Shown piece by piece: positions 7,946 through 14,279 of a DNA stretch of 15,967 nucleotides. The position numbers were made by a program, and so were the translations under genes. This stretch comes from DASRHY01 sp046765875. GTDB lineage: Bacteria > Actinomycetota > Actinomycetes > Propionibacteriales > Kribbellaceae. Each line of letters begins with the position of its first letter. Positions within the stretch are counted from its first letter, which is position 1. Location of the stretch: positions 1 to 15,967 of the forward strand of contig JBKPSJ010000090.1 in assembly GCA_046765875.1 (NCBI GenBank). Reading direction: 5' to 3'. The notes under the pieces were generated by a model. It saw nothing but the letters and a program-made list of their open reading frames with translations. It was not told where the DNA came from and did no database searches.

Positions 7946-8106
7946 CTACGAAAATGGCTGGTGTGGACGGCTGGCCATGCCCGCGAGCCGAGTCGCGCGT
8001 GCGGGAACCTTCGATCCTGCCGGCACGGGACGTCACCGACGGCCACCGCCGCGGACATCCGCCCCCGGGCCTGCTGCCGGATCAGCCACTTTCGTAACAG
8101 GTCTTA
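7946..8106. repeat. Dispersed repeat, copy B (161 bp, MITE-like, imperfect terminal inverted repeats)
   Basis: This is the shorter copy of the repeat at 2344-2577, in the same orientation. The left end TACGAAAATGGCTG (7947-7960) and the complement of the right end TACGAAAGTGGCTG (8097-8084) match at 13 of 14 positions. Conserved internal blocks include GGCTGGTGTGGACGGCTGG (7956-7974) and CACCGACGGCC. No protein-coding signal is visible. The terminal TTA (8104-8106) is the stop codon of the minus-strand SRPBCC-like gene, the same arrangement as in copy A. With the palindrome region it accounts for most of the 266-bp gap between the SARP-type regulator gene and the SRPBCC-like gene. Confidence 0.75.
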
Positions 8107-8712
8107 GCCGCGTTCTGCGCGGCGGGCGAGAGCACGGAGCCAGTCGCGGCGGATGAGGCCGCTGAATCCGCGGATCAGTAACCAGTAGCGACCAAAACCG
8201 CGCCTGGCCGCCGGGTCGGTGGCCGTCACCCGGGTCTCGGTCTCGGCCAGGGTGGTCCCGTCTGCCTGGTCGACGAACCGAAACATCAACGCTGCCTTGA
8301 CGAAACCGGGCTCGGTGAAGGCAAGGAACTCTTCCCGATTGCCGGGTACGACCGTCCGCCCACCCGGTCGCCACATCTGACTGATCAACCCCGCAGCGAC
8401 CACCTGTCCTGGGACATCGGCCAACAGCACGAACCCCAGCTCGAGGAACTGGTCCAGCAGCGGCACATCCGGCTGCGACGGCAACCCCCGGCGACCCGCC
8501 AGGCGTGCCGGCAAGGATCGGACAGTGAACAGCAGTCGTGAGGCGGGCAGCTCGTTCGGGGTCAACACCTTGAACGCGTCGTACACGGCATGGGGCTCGG
8601 CGTGTATGACTCGCGAATGCCGCTCGGCAAAGTCAGCCTGCGCCAGCAGTGCGTCCAAGGGCGACCCGGGCAGCGTCCCCCGCCCGCTGGGCTCAGATGA
8701 GTCAGCGCCCAT
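8104..8712 (-). CDS. SRPBCC-like protein of unknown function
   Basis: The predicted protein has 202 residues from the ATG at 8712, with a good ribosome site (AAAGGTGA) about 6 nt upstream. After a short, variable N-terminus it reads HSRVIHAEPHAVYDAFKVLTPNELPASRLL, then a long middle with VLLADVPGQVVAAGLI. It ends with ALMFRFVDQADGTTLAETETRVTATDPAARRGFGRYWLLI and a C-terminal helix. This strand-helix pattern is that of START/polyketide-cyclase (SRPBCC) fold proteins, which bind hydrophobic ligands in a cavity. No catalytic residue can be assigned. It is divergent from a TetR gene 63 bp away, which probably represses it. The same frame stays open upstream to 9006, but that part overlaps the TetR gene and is not coding. 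The TAA stop lies in repeat copy B. Confidence 0.75.
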   Translation of the reverse strand: MGADSSEPSGRGTLPGSPLDALLAQADFAERHSRVIHAEPHAVYDAFKVLTPNELPASRLLFTVRSLPARLAGRRGLPSQPDVPLLDQFLELGFVLLADVPGQVVAAGLISQMWRPGGRTVVPGNREEFLAFTEPGFVKAALMFRFVDQADGTTLAETETRVTATDPAARRGFGRYWLLIRGFSGLIRRDWLRALARRAERG

Positions 8713-8776
8713 CCGAATCACCTTTCCGTACGCTACGGTATGGAATGCTATTAATGTACCTATCCGTACAGAAAGG
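8713..8776. promoter_or_regulatory. Divergent promoter/operator region between SRPBCC-like gene and tetR-type gene
   Basis: The gap is AT-rich compared with its surroundings and highly structured. CCTTTCCGTAC (8721-8731) and GTACAGAAAGG (8766-8776) form an inverted repeat with one mismatch; each arm contains the ribosome site of the gene on its own side. Inside, CCGTA-CGC-TACGG (8726-8738) is a perfect short palindrome. TCCGTAC occurs twice in direct orientation (8725 and 8763, 38 bp apart). Possible -10 hexamers are TAATGT (8752-8757, plus strand) and TAGCAT (8750-8745, minus strand). This is the expected layout for autoregulation by the adjacent TetR protein. Confidence 0.55.
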
Positions 8777-9363
8777 TGCAAGCGCTGACTCCCACACGAC
8801 GAGGCCGGCCCCCGAAGGTCACCGCCGAGGACTGGGAGATCGCGGCCTTGGACGCTCTGGCCGACGGAGGGCTGGCCGCCGTGGCCATCGAGCCGATCGC
8901 CACCCGGCTTGGAGCCAGCAAGGGCAGCTTCTACTGGTACTTCCCCAACCGTGAGGCCCTGATCCGGGCCGTGCTCGACCGCTGGGAGCAGCACCACACC
9001 GAGCATGTCGTGGAACTGCTGCAGCAGATCGCCGACCCCGCCGAGCGGCTCCGCGAACTGATCCGCGGAGCCTTGCTCGGCACGCGCGGCGCGGCCGTTG
9101 CGCTATTGCTCCTGGCCGACTCTGCCGACCCCCTGGTAGGGGCAGTCGTCGAGCGCGTGACGGCCCGCCGAATCGATGTCCTGACCGGCTGTTTCGCCGC
9201 TCTGGGTCAGGATCCCGAGCGCGCCCGCGACCACGCGCTGGCCGCCTACAGCGCCTACCTGGGCGCCGCGGCGCTGCGTCGAGGCGCCCCCGACCTGGCG
9301 CCCGCGCTCGACGACCACTACATCGAGACCGTCCTCGCAGCCTTTGGCGTCCCGCCCGCCTAA
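8776..9363 (+). CDS. TetR family transcriptional regulator
   Basis: The protein has up to 195 residues. A TetR-type helix-turn-helix occupies about residues 19-64, with the recognition part IATRLGASKGSFYWYFPNREAL; RRGRPP just before it is a common DNA-contacting arm. The rest is the helical ligand-binding and dimerisation domain. It probably represses the divergent SRPBCC-like gene and itself through the palindromic intergenic region. The start is odd. GTG at 8776 overlaps the last G of the only ribosome site (AGAAAGG, 8770-8776), which is too close for normal use, whereas CTG at 8785 is 8 nt away from it. A CTG start would give 192 residues. It converges on the nitroreductase gene with 7 bp between stops. 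Confidence 0.88.
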   Translation: MQALTPTRRGRPPKVTAEDWEIAALDALADGGLAAVAIEPIATRLGASKGSFYWYFPNREALIRAVLDRWEQHHTEHVVELLQQIADPAERLRELIRGALLGTRGAAVALLLLADSADPLVGAVVERVTARRIDVLTGCFAALGQDPERARDHALAAYSAYLGAAALRRGAPDLAPALDDHYIETVLAAFGVPPA

Positions 9364-9370
9364 CCGCCGA

Positions 9371-9844
9371 TCACTGAGATGCCGTCTCGATCCGTGGCTC
9401 CAGGACCACGACGGCCGTCTCGGACGAGCGCATCGCCGCGTAGGCATCAAGTTGCTTGTCGATCTCACGCCACCTGGCCCACAGCCGAGACCGCTCCTCG
9501 CCCTGCGCAGCACGTGCCCGCACGGGTCTCGTCTCACCGACCAGCTCGACGGATGTGTCCGGATGCGCCTGGAGGTTCAGCCACCAGGCCGGCTCACCAT
9601 CTGCCCAGCCGTTCATGGCCAGGGTCACCACGTTCGGGCCGTCCTCGAAGTATCCGACGATGACGCAGTGCGTCCGGCCGGATCGGCGCCCGATCGTCGT
9701 CAACCGTGCCGTTCCCCAACGGCCACGCCTCGGACGCCACAACCCCACCCGGCCACCGCTCAGACGGCACAATCCCCGGTGTGCCGACCATACGAACCGG
9801 ATGAACCAGCGTGGTGGCAACCGCGCGACCCGCTCCCCGGACAC
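9371..9844 (-). CDS. Deazaflavin (F420)-type nitroreductase family protein (Ddn/DUF385)
   Basis: This is a 157-residue single-domain protein of the split-barrel Ddn family, which uses cofactor F420H2 or related flavins to reduce small molecules. Family signs are RLTTIGRRSGRTH (48-59) for cofactor phosphate binding, the ALAMNGW-like block (TLAMNGWADGEPAWWLNLQAHPD, 74-96) and the final strand ETAVVVLEPR. An N-terminal amphipathic stretch, RWFIRFVWSAHRGLCRL, may lie at the membrane, as in other Ddn proteins. The start is GTG at 9844, because AGGAGGA lies 5 nt upstream (9856-9850); longer frames reaching 9907 lack such a site. It is divergent from the methyltransferase gene across 119 bp. The physiological substrate is unknown. 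Confidence 0.87.
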   Translation of the reverse strand: MSGERVARLPPRWFIRFVWSAHRGLCRLSGGRVGLWRPRRGRWGTARLTTIGRRSGRTHCVIVGYFEDGPNVVTLAMNGWADGEPAWWLNLQAHPDTSVELVGETRPVRARAAQGEERSRLWARWREIDKQLDAYAAMRSSETAVVVLEPRIETASQ

Positions 9845-9963
9845 CTCGGTCCTCCTCGGCTCGACCGGCGCGAGCCTACAGGCCCCGAACCCGACGTCGA
9901 CGAACACACGGTTCTCGGCATGGTCGCGCCCGTGTGGATGCTGGAGGGTGCAGGATCTGCGGC

Positions 9964-10554
9964 ATGGATGACGGGCGCAGGGCGCTGCTGGCGGAACTGC
10001 ATGCCGACGGACTGCTACACGATGCCGCTCAGGAGGATCGTCTGCTTCGCCGGCGCAATCTGGAGCCGGCGTCGGCTGAGCTGTTGGCGCTGGTGGTACG
10101 GATGGTCGGTGCCCGCCTCGTGGTCGAGATCGGAACGTCGAACGGCTACTCGACGATCTGGCTCGCCGACGCGGTGGCCGACACCGATGGCCGGGTCGCG
10201 AGTGTGGACGCGGGGCCGATCGATGAAGCGAGCGCGAACCTCGACCGAGCGGGTTTGGCCGATCGGGTCGAACTGATCCGCGGTGACGGCGGCGCGCACC
10301 TCGCGGGTCTGGGCGACGAGACCGTGGACGTGCTGTTCCTCGACGCCGAGCGGACCGAGTACGCCGGTTGGTGGCCGCATCCGGTCCGGGTCTTGCGGCC
10401 GGGTGGGGTGCTGGCGATCGACAACGTGCTCGCCCCCAGCCCGGAGGAGTTGACCGAGTTCTTGGCGTTGGTCGGCGCGGACGACCGATTGGTCGGCACG
10501 ACGGTTACGGTGGGCAAGGGCCTGCACCTGGCCTGGCGTCAGGGACACACCTGA
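9964..10554 (+). CDS. Class I SAM-dependent methyltransferase (O-methyltransferase-like)
   Basis: The protein has 196 residues. SAM-binding motif I is at 54-64 (VEIGTSNGYST), the acidic motif II at 78-83 (VASVDA), and VDVLFLDAERTEYAGWW (121-137) fits the metal/catalytic region of catechol-O-methyltransferase-like enzymes. RVLRPGGVLAIDNVL (142-156) is the post-III motif with the family's DN. The likely reaction is O-methylation of a small hydroxylated substrate in the cytoplasm. The ATG at 9964 starts directly before the family's N-terminal helix. The ribosome site is weak (AGGA about 8 nt upstream), and the frame is open further upstream without family resemblance. The gene ends 16 bp before a strong terminator. 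Confidence 0.88.
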   Translation: MDDGRRALLAELHADGLLHDAAQEDRLLRRRNLEPASAELLALVVRMVGARLVVEIGTSNGYSTIWLADAVADTDGRVASVDAGPIDEASANLDRAGLADRVELIRGDGGAHLAGLGDETVDVLFLDAERTEYAGWWPHPVRVLRPGGVLAIDNVLAPSPEELTEFLALVGADDRLVGTTVTVGKGLHLAWRQGHT

Positions 10555-10570
10555 GATCCCAGGGACCTGG

Positions 10571-10605
10571 CCGGGTACGGCGCCGACGAAAGGCGCCGCA
10601 CCCGG
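10571..10605. terminator. Bidirectional hairpin terminator
   Basis: CCGGGTACGGCGCC (10571-10584) pairs with GGCGCCGCACCCGG (10592-10605) around the 7-nt loop GACGAAA, with one internal mismatch in 14 positions. It sits between the stops of two convergent genes, the methyltransferase (+) and the SRPBCC protein (-). There is no long U-tract, as is usual in high-GC actinobacteria. Confidence 0.85.
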
Positions 10606-10611
10606 GGATGG

Positions 10612-11058
10612 TTATTCGGTGGGGTTCGGGCTGCCTTGGCCGGTGGTGATCAGGTGGCGGAGGCTGTTGTTGATGTAGAAGGCCCATGCGGTGGAGCACG
10701 AGTCGTAGCACTCGAATTCCGGGACCAGGCCGAGGTGGGTGAAGCGGACCTCGGTCTGGTCGTCCTTGCGGCCGATTTCGAAGGTGATCTCGGTTCCGTT
10801 CCACTCGGCCGGGTCCTCGGTGAAGTCGAGGTACGCGTCCAGGACGCGCCACACGACCTTCTTGTTCGGAACGAGTTCGGTGATCTCCTGCTTTGAGTAG
10901 TGCACGTCCTCGTAGCGGTATATGAACTCCGCGCCGAGCTTGTCCGTGTCGCCGTCGATTTGTCCCGACCACCAGCCGCGGACATTGGTGATGGCGTCGA
11001 AGGCTTCTGCCGGCGACTGGTCCACCGCGAATACCGTCGTGAAATTCGTACTGGTCAT
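10612..11058 (-). CDS. SRPBCC domain protein (AHSA1/START-like)
   Basis: The 148-residue protein has the SRPBCC fold. It opens with FTTVFAVDQSPAEAFDAITNVRGWWSG (first strand, then helix, with the WW pair common in AHSA1-like proteins). A long antiparallel sheet follows (EFIYRYEDVHYSKQEITELVPNKKVVWRV, GTEITFEI, EVRFTHLGLVPEFECYDSCSTAW). The C-terminal helix YINNSLRHLITTGQG closes a hydrophobic pocket. Small-ligand binding or detoxification is plausible, but no specific function can be assigned. It lies 42 bp downstream of the SDR gene on the same strand, so it is the second gene of a likely operon. A purine-rich ribosome site (GAGAGA) precedes the ATG at 11058. Confidence 0.88.
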   Translation of the reverse strand: MTSTNFTTVFAVDQSPAEAFDAITNVRGWWSGQIDGDTDKLGAEFIYRYEDVHYSKQEITELVPNKKVVWRVLDAYLDFTEDPAEWNGTEITFEIGRKDDQTEVRFTHLGLVPEFECYDSCSTAWAFYINNSLRHLITTGQGSPNPTE

Positions 11059-11100
11059 GATGGTTCTCTCTCGTTGTGTGGTTGGTTATGCGGCGGGGGA

Positions 11101-11817
11101 CTATGCCGACACGAAGGCCGCGTTCTGGCGCTCCATCGCCTTGACGGACCCGTTGTGCCATTCGTCGGCGACGATCTGGGACAGCGCGTCGGGGAAGATG
11201 TCCTCCTCGCCGTTCTCGACGGCGTCGAGGATGGCTCGCGCGACGGACTCCGGAGTCGCCTTCGGGATCTCGAAGCCGCGGGTCATGTCGGTGTCCGTCG
11301 GCCCGGTGAGTACGGCGTGGACGCTTACGCCACGGCCGGCCAGCAGCGCACGCAGGGACTGGGACATGTTGAACGCGGCGGCCTTCGAGATCCCGTATGA
11401 CGGCGTGAGCGGCAGCGGCGCGAAGGCCATCAGCGATGTGTTGTAGACGATCGCTCCCTGTGAGCGAACCAGTGCCGGCAGGAACGCCTGGGTCACGTCG
11501 TAGGGACCGAAGAGGTTGACCGCGAGGTGCTGCTCGAGGGCGGCACGGTCACTCAAGTCGTCGTACCCCGCGACTCCGGCGTTGTTGATCAGCACGTCGA
11601 GAGTGTCGACCTGCGCGGCGGCTGCCTTGATCTGCTCGACATTCGTCACGTCCAGCGTCAGCGGTGTGACCCGCGGGTCGGGGTGGGAGAAGGGCTGGCG
11701 GGTGGCGGCGTACACGCGGATCGCGCCGCGGCGCAGAGCCTCCTCGACGAGGGCGTGCCCGATGCCGCGGTTGGCGCCGGTGACGAGGACGGCCTTGTTC
11801 GCAAAGGTGATGCTCAT
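11101..11817 (-). CDS. Short-chain dehydrogenase/reductase (SDR)
   Basis: This is a 238-residue classical SDR that oxidises or reduces alcohol/carbonyl substrates with NAD(P)(H). The cofactor motif is TGANRGIG (13-20), the NNAG motif lies in LDVLINNAGVAG, the catalytic serine in YNTSLMAF, and the active-site pair is in YGISK (Y-x-x-x-K). The late HAVLTGPTDTDMTRG segment is the usual substrate-loop start. The ATG at 11817 is preceded by GGAG about 9 nt upstream; the frame stays open to 12009, but that part overlaps the sigma factor gene and shows no family resemblance. It is the first gene of a probable operon with the SRPBCC protein and is divergent from the ECF sigma factor gene, which may control it. 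Confidence 0.92.
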   Translation of the reverse strand: MSITFANKAVLVTGANRGIGHALVEEALRRGAIRVYAATRQPFSHPDPRVTPLTLDVTNVEQIKAAAAQVDTLDVLINNAGVAGYDDLSDRAALEQHLAVNLFGPYDVTQAFLPALVRSQGAIVYNTSLMAFAPLPLTPSYGISKAAAFNMSQSLRALLAGRGVSVHAVLTGPTDTDMTRGFEIPKATPESVARAILDAVENGEEDIFPDALSQIVADEWHNGSVKAMERQNAAFVSA

Positions 11818-11986
11818 GGCTGGGTACTCCAGTTCGGCTGAGGTTGTGGTGGCCGCCGTTCGGCGGTCCGCACATACAGACCCGCCGGGGTTCACGGAAT
11901 CGCCGCGTCCGGCAATTCGTTGACACCGACTTGAAAGACACCGCTGGTTGGATGGCGAGCCGGGGTCACGATCTTGGAGTGCGGCG
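11818..11986. promoter_or_regulatory. Divergent promoter region of SDR operon and ECF sigma factor gene, with tandem GACACC repeats
   Basis: This 169-bp gap must hold both promoters. GACACC occurs twice in direct orientation (11922-11927 and 11937-11942, 15 bp apart), reading GGTGTC on the SDR strand. A TTGACA hexamer overlaps the first (11920-11925), but I see no good -10 element at the right distance for the sigma gene. The tandem repeat could be a binding site for an ECF sigma factor or a repressor; this is inference from position alone. Confidence 0.4.
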
Positions 11987-12949
11987 ATGACGGTGAGCGA
12001 GGAGTTCACGACGGCGACGGGCCGGTACCGGACCGAGTTGCTGGCGCACTGCTACCGGATGATGGGTTCGGCCGAGGAGGCCGAGGACCAGGTCCAGGAG
12101 ACCTATCTGCGGGCGTGGCGCTCGTACGACGCGTTCGAAGGTCGTTCGTCGATGCGGACCTGGCTGTACCGGATCGCGACCAACGTCTGCCTGACCGCGA
12201 TCGAACGGCGTGGCCGGCGACCACTGCCGTCCGGGCTGGGCGGTCCGGCCGAGGACCCGGCGGCACCCCTCGTAGCGGGGCCCGAGGTGGCGTGGCTGCG
12301 GCCGTTGCCTGAGGCGCTGCTCAGTGCGGAGCAGCAGGATCCGGCCACGGTGGCCGTGTCGCGCGCGGGTATCCGGCTCGCGTATGTCGCGGCGCTGCAG
12401 CACTTGTCCGCCCGACAGCGGGCCGTACTGATCCTGAGAGACGTGCTCGAATGGCCGGCCGCCGAGGTTGCCCATGTGCTGGGCCTGACCACAACTGCGG
12501 TCAACAGCGGGTTGAGGCGGGCCAGGGCTGACATCGCGCAGGCTCTACCGGACCAATCCGCGCTCGCCGAACCCACCGAACCGGAACGGCGCGCGGTGCT
12601 CGAGCGCTTCGCCAAGGCGATCGAGAACGCCGACATGAACACACTGGCCGAGTTGTTCCGCGAGGACATCGCCCTGGAGATGCCGCCGCTGCTGACCTGG
12701 TTCACCGGCCTGCCGACGGTGGTCGACTTCCTGGCCGCGAGCTTCGTCACCGAACCCGGACTGCTCCGGCTGGTGGCGACGACGGCCAACGGGCAACCCG
12801 CGGTCGCGGTGTACCGGCGCGATGCCGACGGGACGTACAAGCCTCATGCGGTGATCGTCCTCACGGTGACCACGACCGGGATAACGCGGATGGTCGCCTT
12901 CCAAGACCCAGAGCTCTGCGCCCTCTTCGGCCTGCCCCGAGCGTTGTAG
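11987..12949 (+). CDS. ECF RNA polymerase sigma factor with C-terminal SnoaL-like domain (SigG/ECF56-like)
   Basis: The protein has 320 residues. Sigma region 2 is at about 13-75 (YRTELLAHCYRMMGSAEEAEDQVQETYLRAW, then RSSMRTWLYRIATNVCLTAI). Region 4 is at about 130-182 (LQHLSARQRAVLILRDVLEWPAAEVAHVLGLTTTAVNSGLRRARA). A SnoaL/NTF2-like domain fills about 200-315. The PLPSGLGGPAEDPA linker and the WLRPLPEALL segment are typical of the SigG-like group, in which the fused C-terminal domain, and not a separate anti-sigma factor, is thought to modulate activity. No anti-sigma gene is adjacent. The ATG at 11987 has a GGAG site 8 nt upstream; an upstream in-frame start at 11948 lacks one. The divergent SDR-SRPBCC operon is the obvious candidate target. 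Confidence 0.92.
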   Translation: MTVSEEFTTATGRYRTELLAHCYRMMGSAEEAEDQVQETYLRAWRSYDAFEGRSSMRTWLYRIATNVCLTAIERRGRRPLPSGLGGPAEDPAAPLVAGPEVAWLRPLPEALLSAEQQDPATVAVSRAGIRLAYVAALQHLSARQRAVLILRDVLEWPAAEVAHVLGLTTTAVNSGLRRARADIAQALPDQSALAEPTEPERRAVLERFAKAIENADMNTLAELFREDIALEMPPLLTWFTGLPTVVDFLAASFVTEPGLLRLVATTANGQPAVAVYRRDADGTYKPHAVIVLTVTTTGITRMVAFQDPELCALFGLPRAL

Positions 12950-12970
12950 CCGCACGTGGCCGCGGCGATT

Positions 12971-13014
12971 CACGGCTGCGACCGAGGTCTGTATTCGTGA
13001 CCGTCGCAGCCGTG
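12971..13014. promoter_or_regulatory. Perfect 12-bp inverted repeat directly before the ribosome site of the nitroreductase gene
   Basis: CACGGCTGCGAC (12971-12982) and GTCGCAGCCGTG (13003-13014) are perfect complements separated by 20 nt. The right arm touches the GGAGGGA ribosome site (13014-13020) of the gene starting at 13029. It could be the sigma gene's terminator, an operator, or an RNA hairpin that gates translation. Confidence 0.6.
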
Positions 13015-13028
13015 GAGGGACGAGAGCC

Positions 13029-13445
13029 ATGCCAGACACGTACAACGCGAGAATCATCGAGGAGTTCCGGGCCAATCAGGGCCAGGTCGGTGGGGACTGG
13101 GCCGGCAGTCCGCTGATCCTGCTCCACCACGTCGGCGCCAGGTCGGGGATCGAGCGCGTGACGCCGCTGGGATGCTTCCCGCTGCCAGACGGCCGGTACG
13201 CGATCGTGGCGTCGAACGGGGGATCGGCGACGCACCCGAACTGGTACTACAACCTCAAGGCCAATCCGACGACCACCGTTGAAGTAGGTGCCGAGACCGT
13301 CGCCGTGGTGGCCGAGGAACTCGACGACGCCGCTCGCGCCGAGGTATGGCCGGCGCTGGTCGCGCATGCGCCGCAGATCGACGAGTACAGCAAGCTAGTC
13401 GCCCGCCGGATTCCAGTCTTCGTCCTGACCCGAGTGGGTACGTGA
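13029..13445 (+). CDS. Deazaflavin (F420)-type nitroreductase family protein (Ddn/DUF385), second paralogue
   Basis: This is a 138-residue Ddn-family split-barrel protein. LILLHHVGARSGIERVTPLG (29-48) carries the GARSG cofactor-binding element, and the downstream block ASNGGSATHPNWYYNLKANP (61-80) is the family hallmark. EVGAETVAVVAEEL follows, and the protein ends with RRIPVFVLTRV. It has no N-terminal membrane-associated extension, unlike the paralogue at 9371-9844, to which it is only distantly similar. The expected role is F420H2-dependent reduction in the cytoplasm; the substrate is unknown. The start is firm: ATG at 13029 with GGAGGGA 8 nt upstream. It overlaps the convergent DedA gene by 51 bp. 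Confidence 0.9.
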   Translation: MPDTYNARIIEEFRANQGQVGGDWAGSPLILLHHVGARSGIERVTPLGCFPLPDGRYAIVASNGGSATHPNWYYNLKANPTTTVEVGAETVAVVAEELDDAARAEVWPALVAHAPQIDEYSKLVARRIPVFVLTRVGT

Positions 13446-14126
13446 CTGGGCCGACTGCGGCTCGGGCGGCTGCTCCGGAGATGGTGGCTCCTGCTCTGCG
13501 CGCTCGGCGCGGTGGCGCCGGATGCGCCACAGCACGATCCCGATGAGGACGATGGCGAGGACGACCAGCGCGGTGGCCCGGCCGAAGGTCTTCTCCACCT
13601 TGGCGTACGAGTGGCCGGCGAGGTAGCCGACGAGGACGGCGGACGTACCCCACACGATTCCGCCCGCCGCGTTGTAGGCGAGGAACTTCAGGTAGCGCAT
13701 GCCCGAGGTGCCCGCGAGGGCGGGCATGGTGGCCCTGAAGAAGGCGACGAAGCGCCCGAGGAACACTGCCGTACCGCCGCGCTCGGCGAGTTGCTTACCT
13801 GCGGCGTCGAGCCGCTCGGCCCGGCGCCGCAGCGGTCTGGCGCGCAGGATCCTCGGTCCGAGGTGGCGTCCGACCTCGTACCCGACGGTGTCGCCGAGGA
13901 TCGCGGCGCCGATCACGACGACCAGCATCAGCGGGAGCGACGCGTGGCCGAGGCTGGCCGCGACCCCACCGAGGATCGCGGCGGTCTCGCCGGGGAGGAC
14001 GAATCCGACGAACAAGGCGTCCTCGGCGAAGACCAGCAGACCGACCAAGGCGTACACGGGCAGGCCGTGCAGGCCGAGCAGCCAATCGGTCAAACGGCTC
14101 ATCGCTGTAGCCGCCGGAGCAGCCAT
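13395..14126 (-). CDS. DedA family membrane protein (VTT domain)
   Basis: The protein has 243 residues if it starts at ATG 14126. DedA signatures are FAEDALFVGFVLPGETAAILGG (33-54, with the conserved acidic residue and PGE), GDTVGYEVGRHLG (78-90) and FLGRFVAFFRATMPALAGTSGM (122-143) followed by KFLAYNAAGGIVWG. There are re-entrant and transmembrane helices near 22-60, 64-85, 115-140, 145-172 and 186-202. The last 40 residues are a hydrophilic, P/E/Q-rich cytoplasmic tail. DedA proteins act in lipid translocation and membrane homeostasis driven by proton motive force. The start is uncertain: GGGAGG touches the ATG at 14126, so ATG 14102, TTG 14159 or a leaderless message are alternatives. The gene is divergent from a second membrane protein. 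Confidence 0.88.
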   Translation of the reverse strand: MAAPAATAMSRLTDWLLGLHGLPVYALVGLLVFAEDALFVGFVLPGETAAILGGVAASLGHASLPLMLVVVIGAAILGDTVGYEVGRHLGPRILRARPLRRRAERLDAAGKQLAERGGTAVFLGRFVAFFRATMPALAGTSGMRYLKFLAYNAAGGIVWGTSAVLVGYLAGHSYAKVEKTFGRATALVVLAIVLIGIVLWRIRRHRAERAEQEPPSPEQPPEPQSAQSRTHSGQDEDWNPAGD

Positions 14127-14133
14127 CCTCCCA

Positions 14134-14156
14134 TCTACTACAAGCGAGGTAGTAGA
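14134..14156. promoter_or_regulatory. Operator-like perfect inverted repeat upstream of dedA-type gene
   Basis: TCTACTAC (14134-14141) and GTAGTAGA (14149-14156) are perfect complements around a 7-nt spacer, 8-30 bp upstream of the DedA start. A minus-strand TACGAT hexamer lies just upstream of it (14164-14159), so a transcript would start inside the repeat. The TACTAC/GTAGTA half-sites resemble those of BlaI/MecI-type repressors in actinobacteria. That assignment is inference. Confidence 0.55.
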
Positions 14157-14279
14157 CAATCGTACCCATCCACCGAAACGCAGCAGCGACCGTTTGTCGG
14201 GGAGGGCAGCGGGTATCGGTACAGCGAGTCGCGAACCGGCGGCAGTATGTGCACGCCGGTAGACCTGAGGAGGCTCGCG

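Noticed and set aside
6578..8107. A 509-residue open frame on the plus strand
   Set aside because: It lies antisense to the well-supported SARP-type regulator gene and through repeat copy B. It has no recognisable domain; long antisense frames are expected at this GC content.
8713..9006. N-terminal extension of the SRPBCC-like protein to 300 residues
   Set aside because: It overlaps the TetR gene on the other strand and would cross the shared promoter region; ATG 8712 has its own ribosome site.
5024..10554. A secondary-metabolite biosynthetic cluster around the SARP-type regulator
   Set aside because: No polyketide synthase, peptide synthetase, terpene cyclase, lanthipeptide or similar core gene is present; a methyltransferase and an SRPBCC-like protein alone are not enough.
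13512..14279. N-terminal extension of the four-helix membrane protein to 491 residues
   Set aside because: It runs antisense to the DedA gene, has a charged low-complexity composition, and a strong ribosome site fixes the start at 14280.
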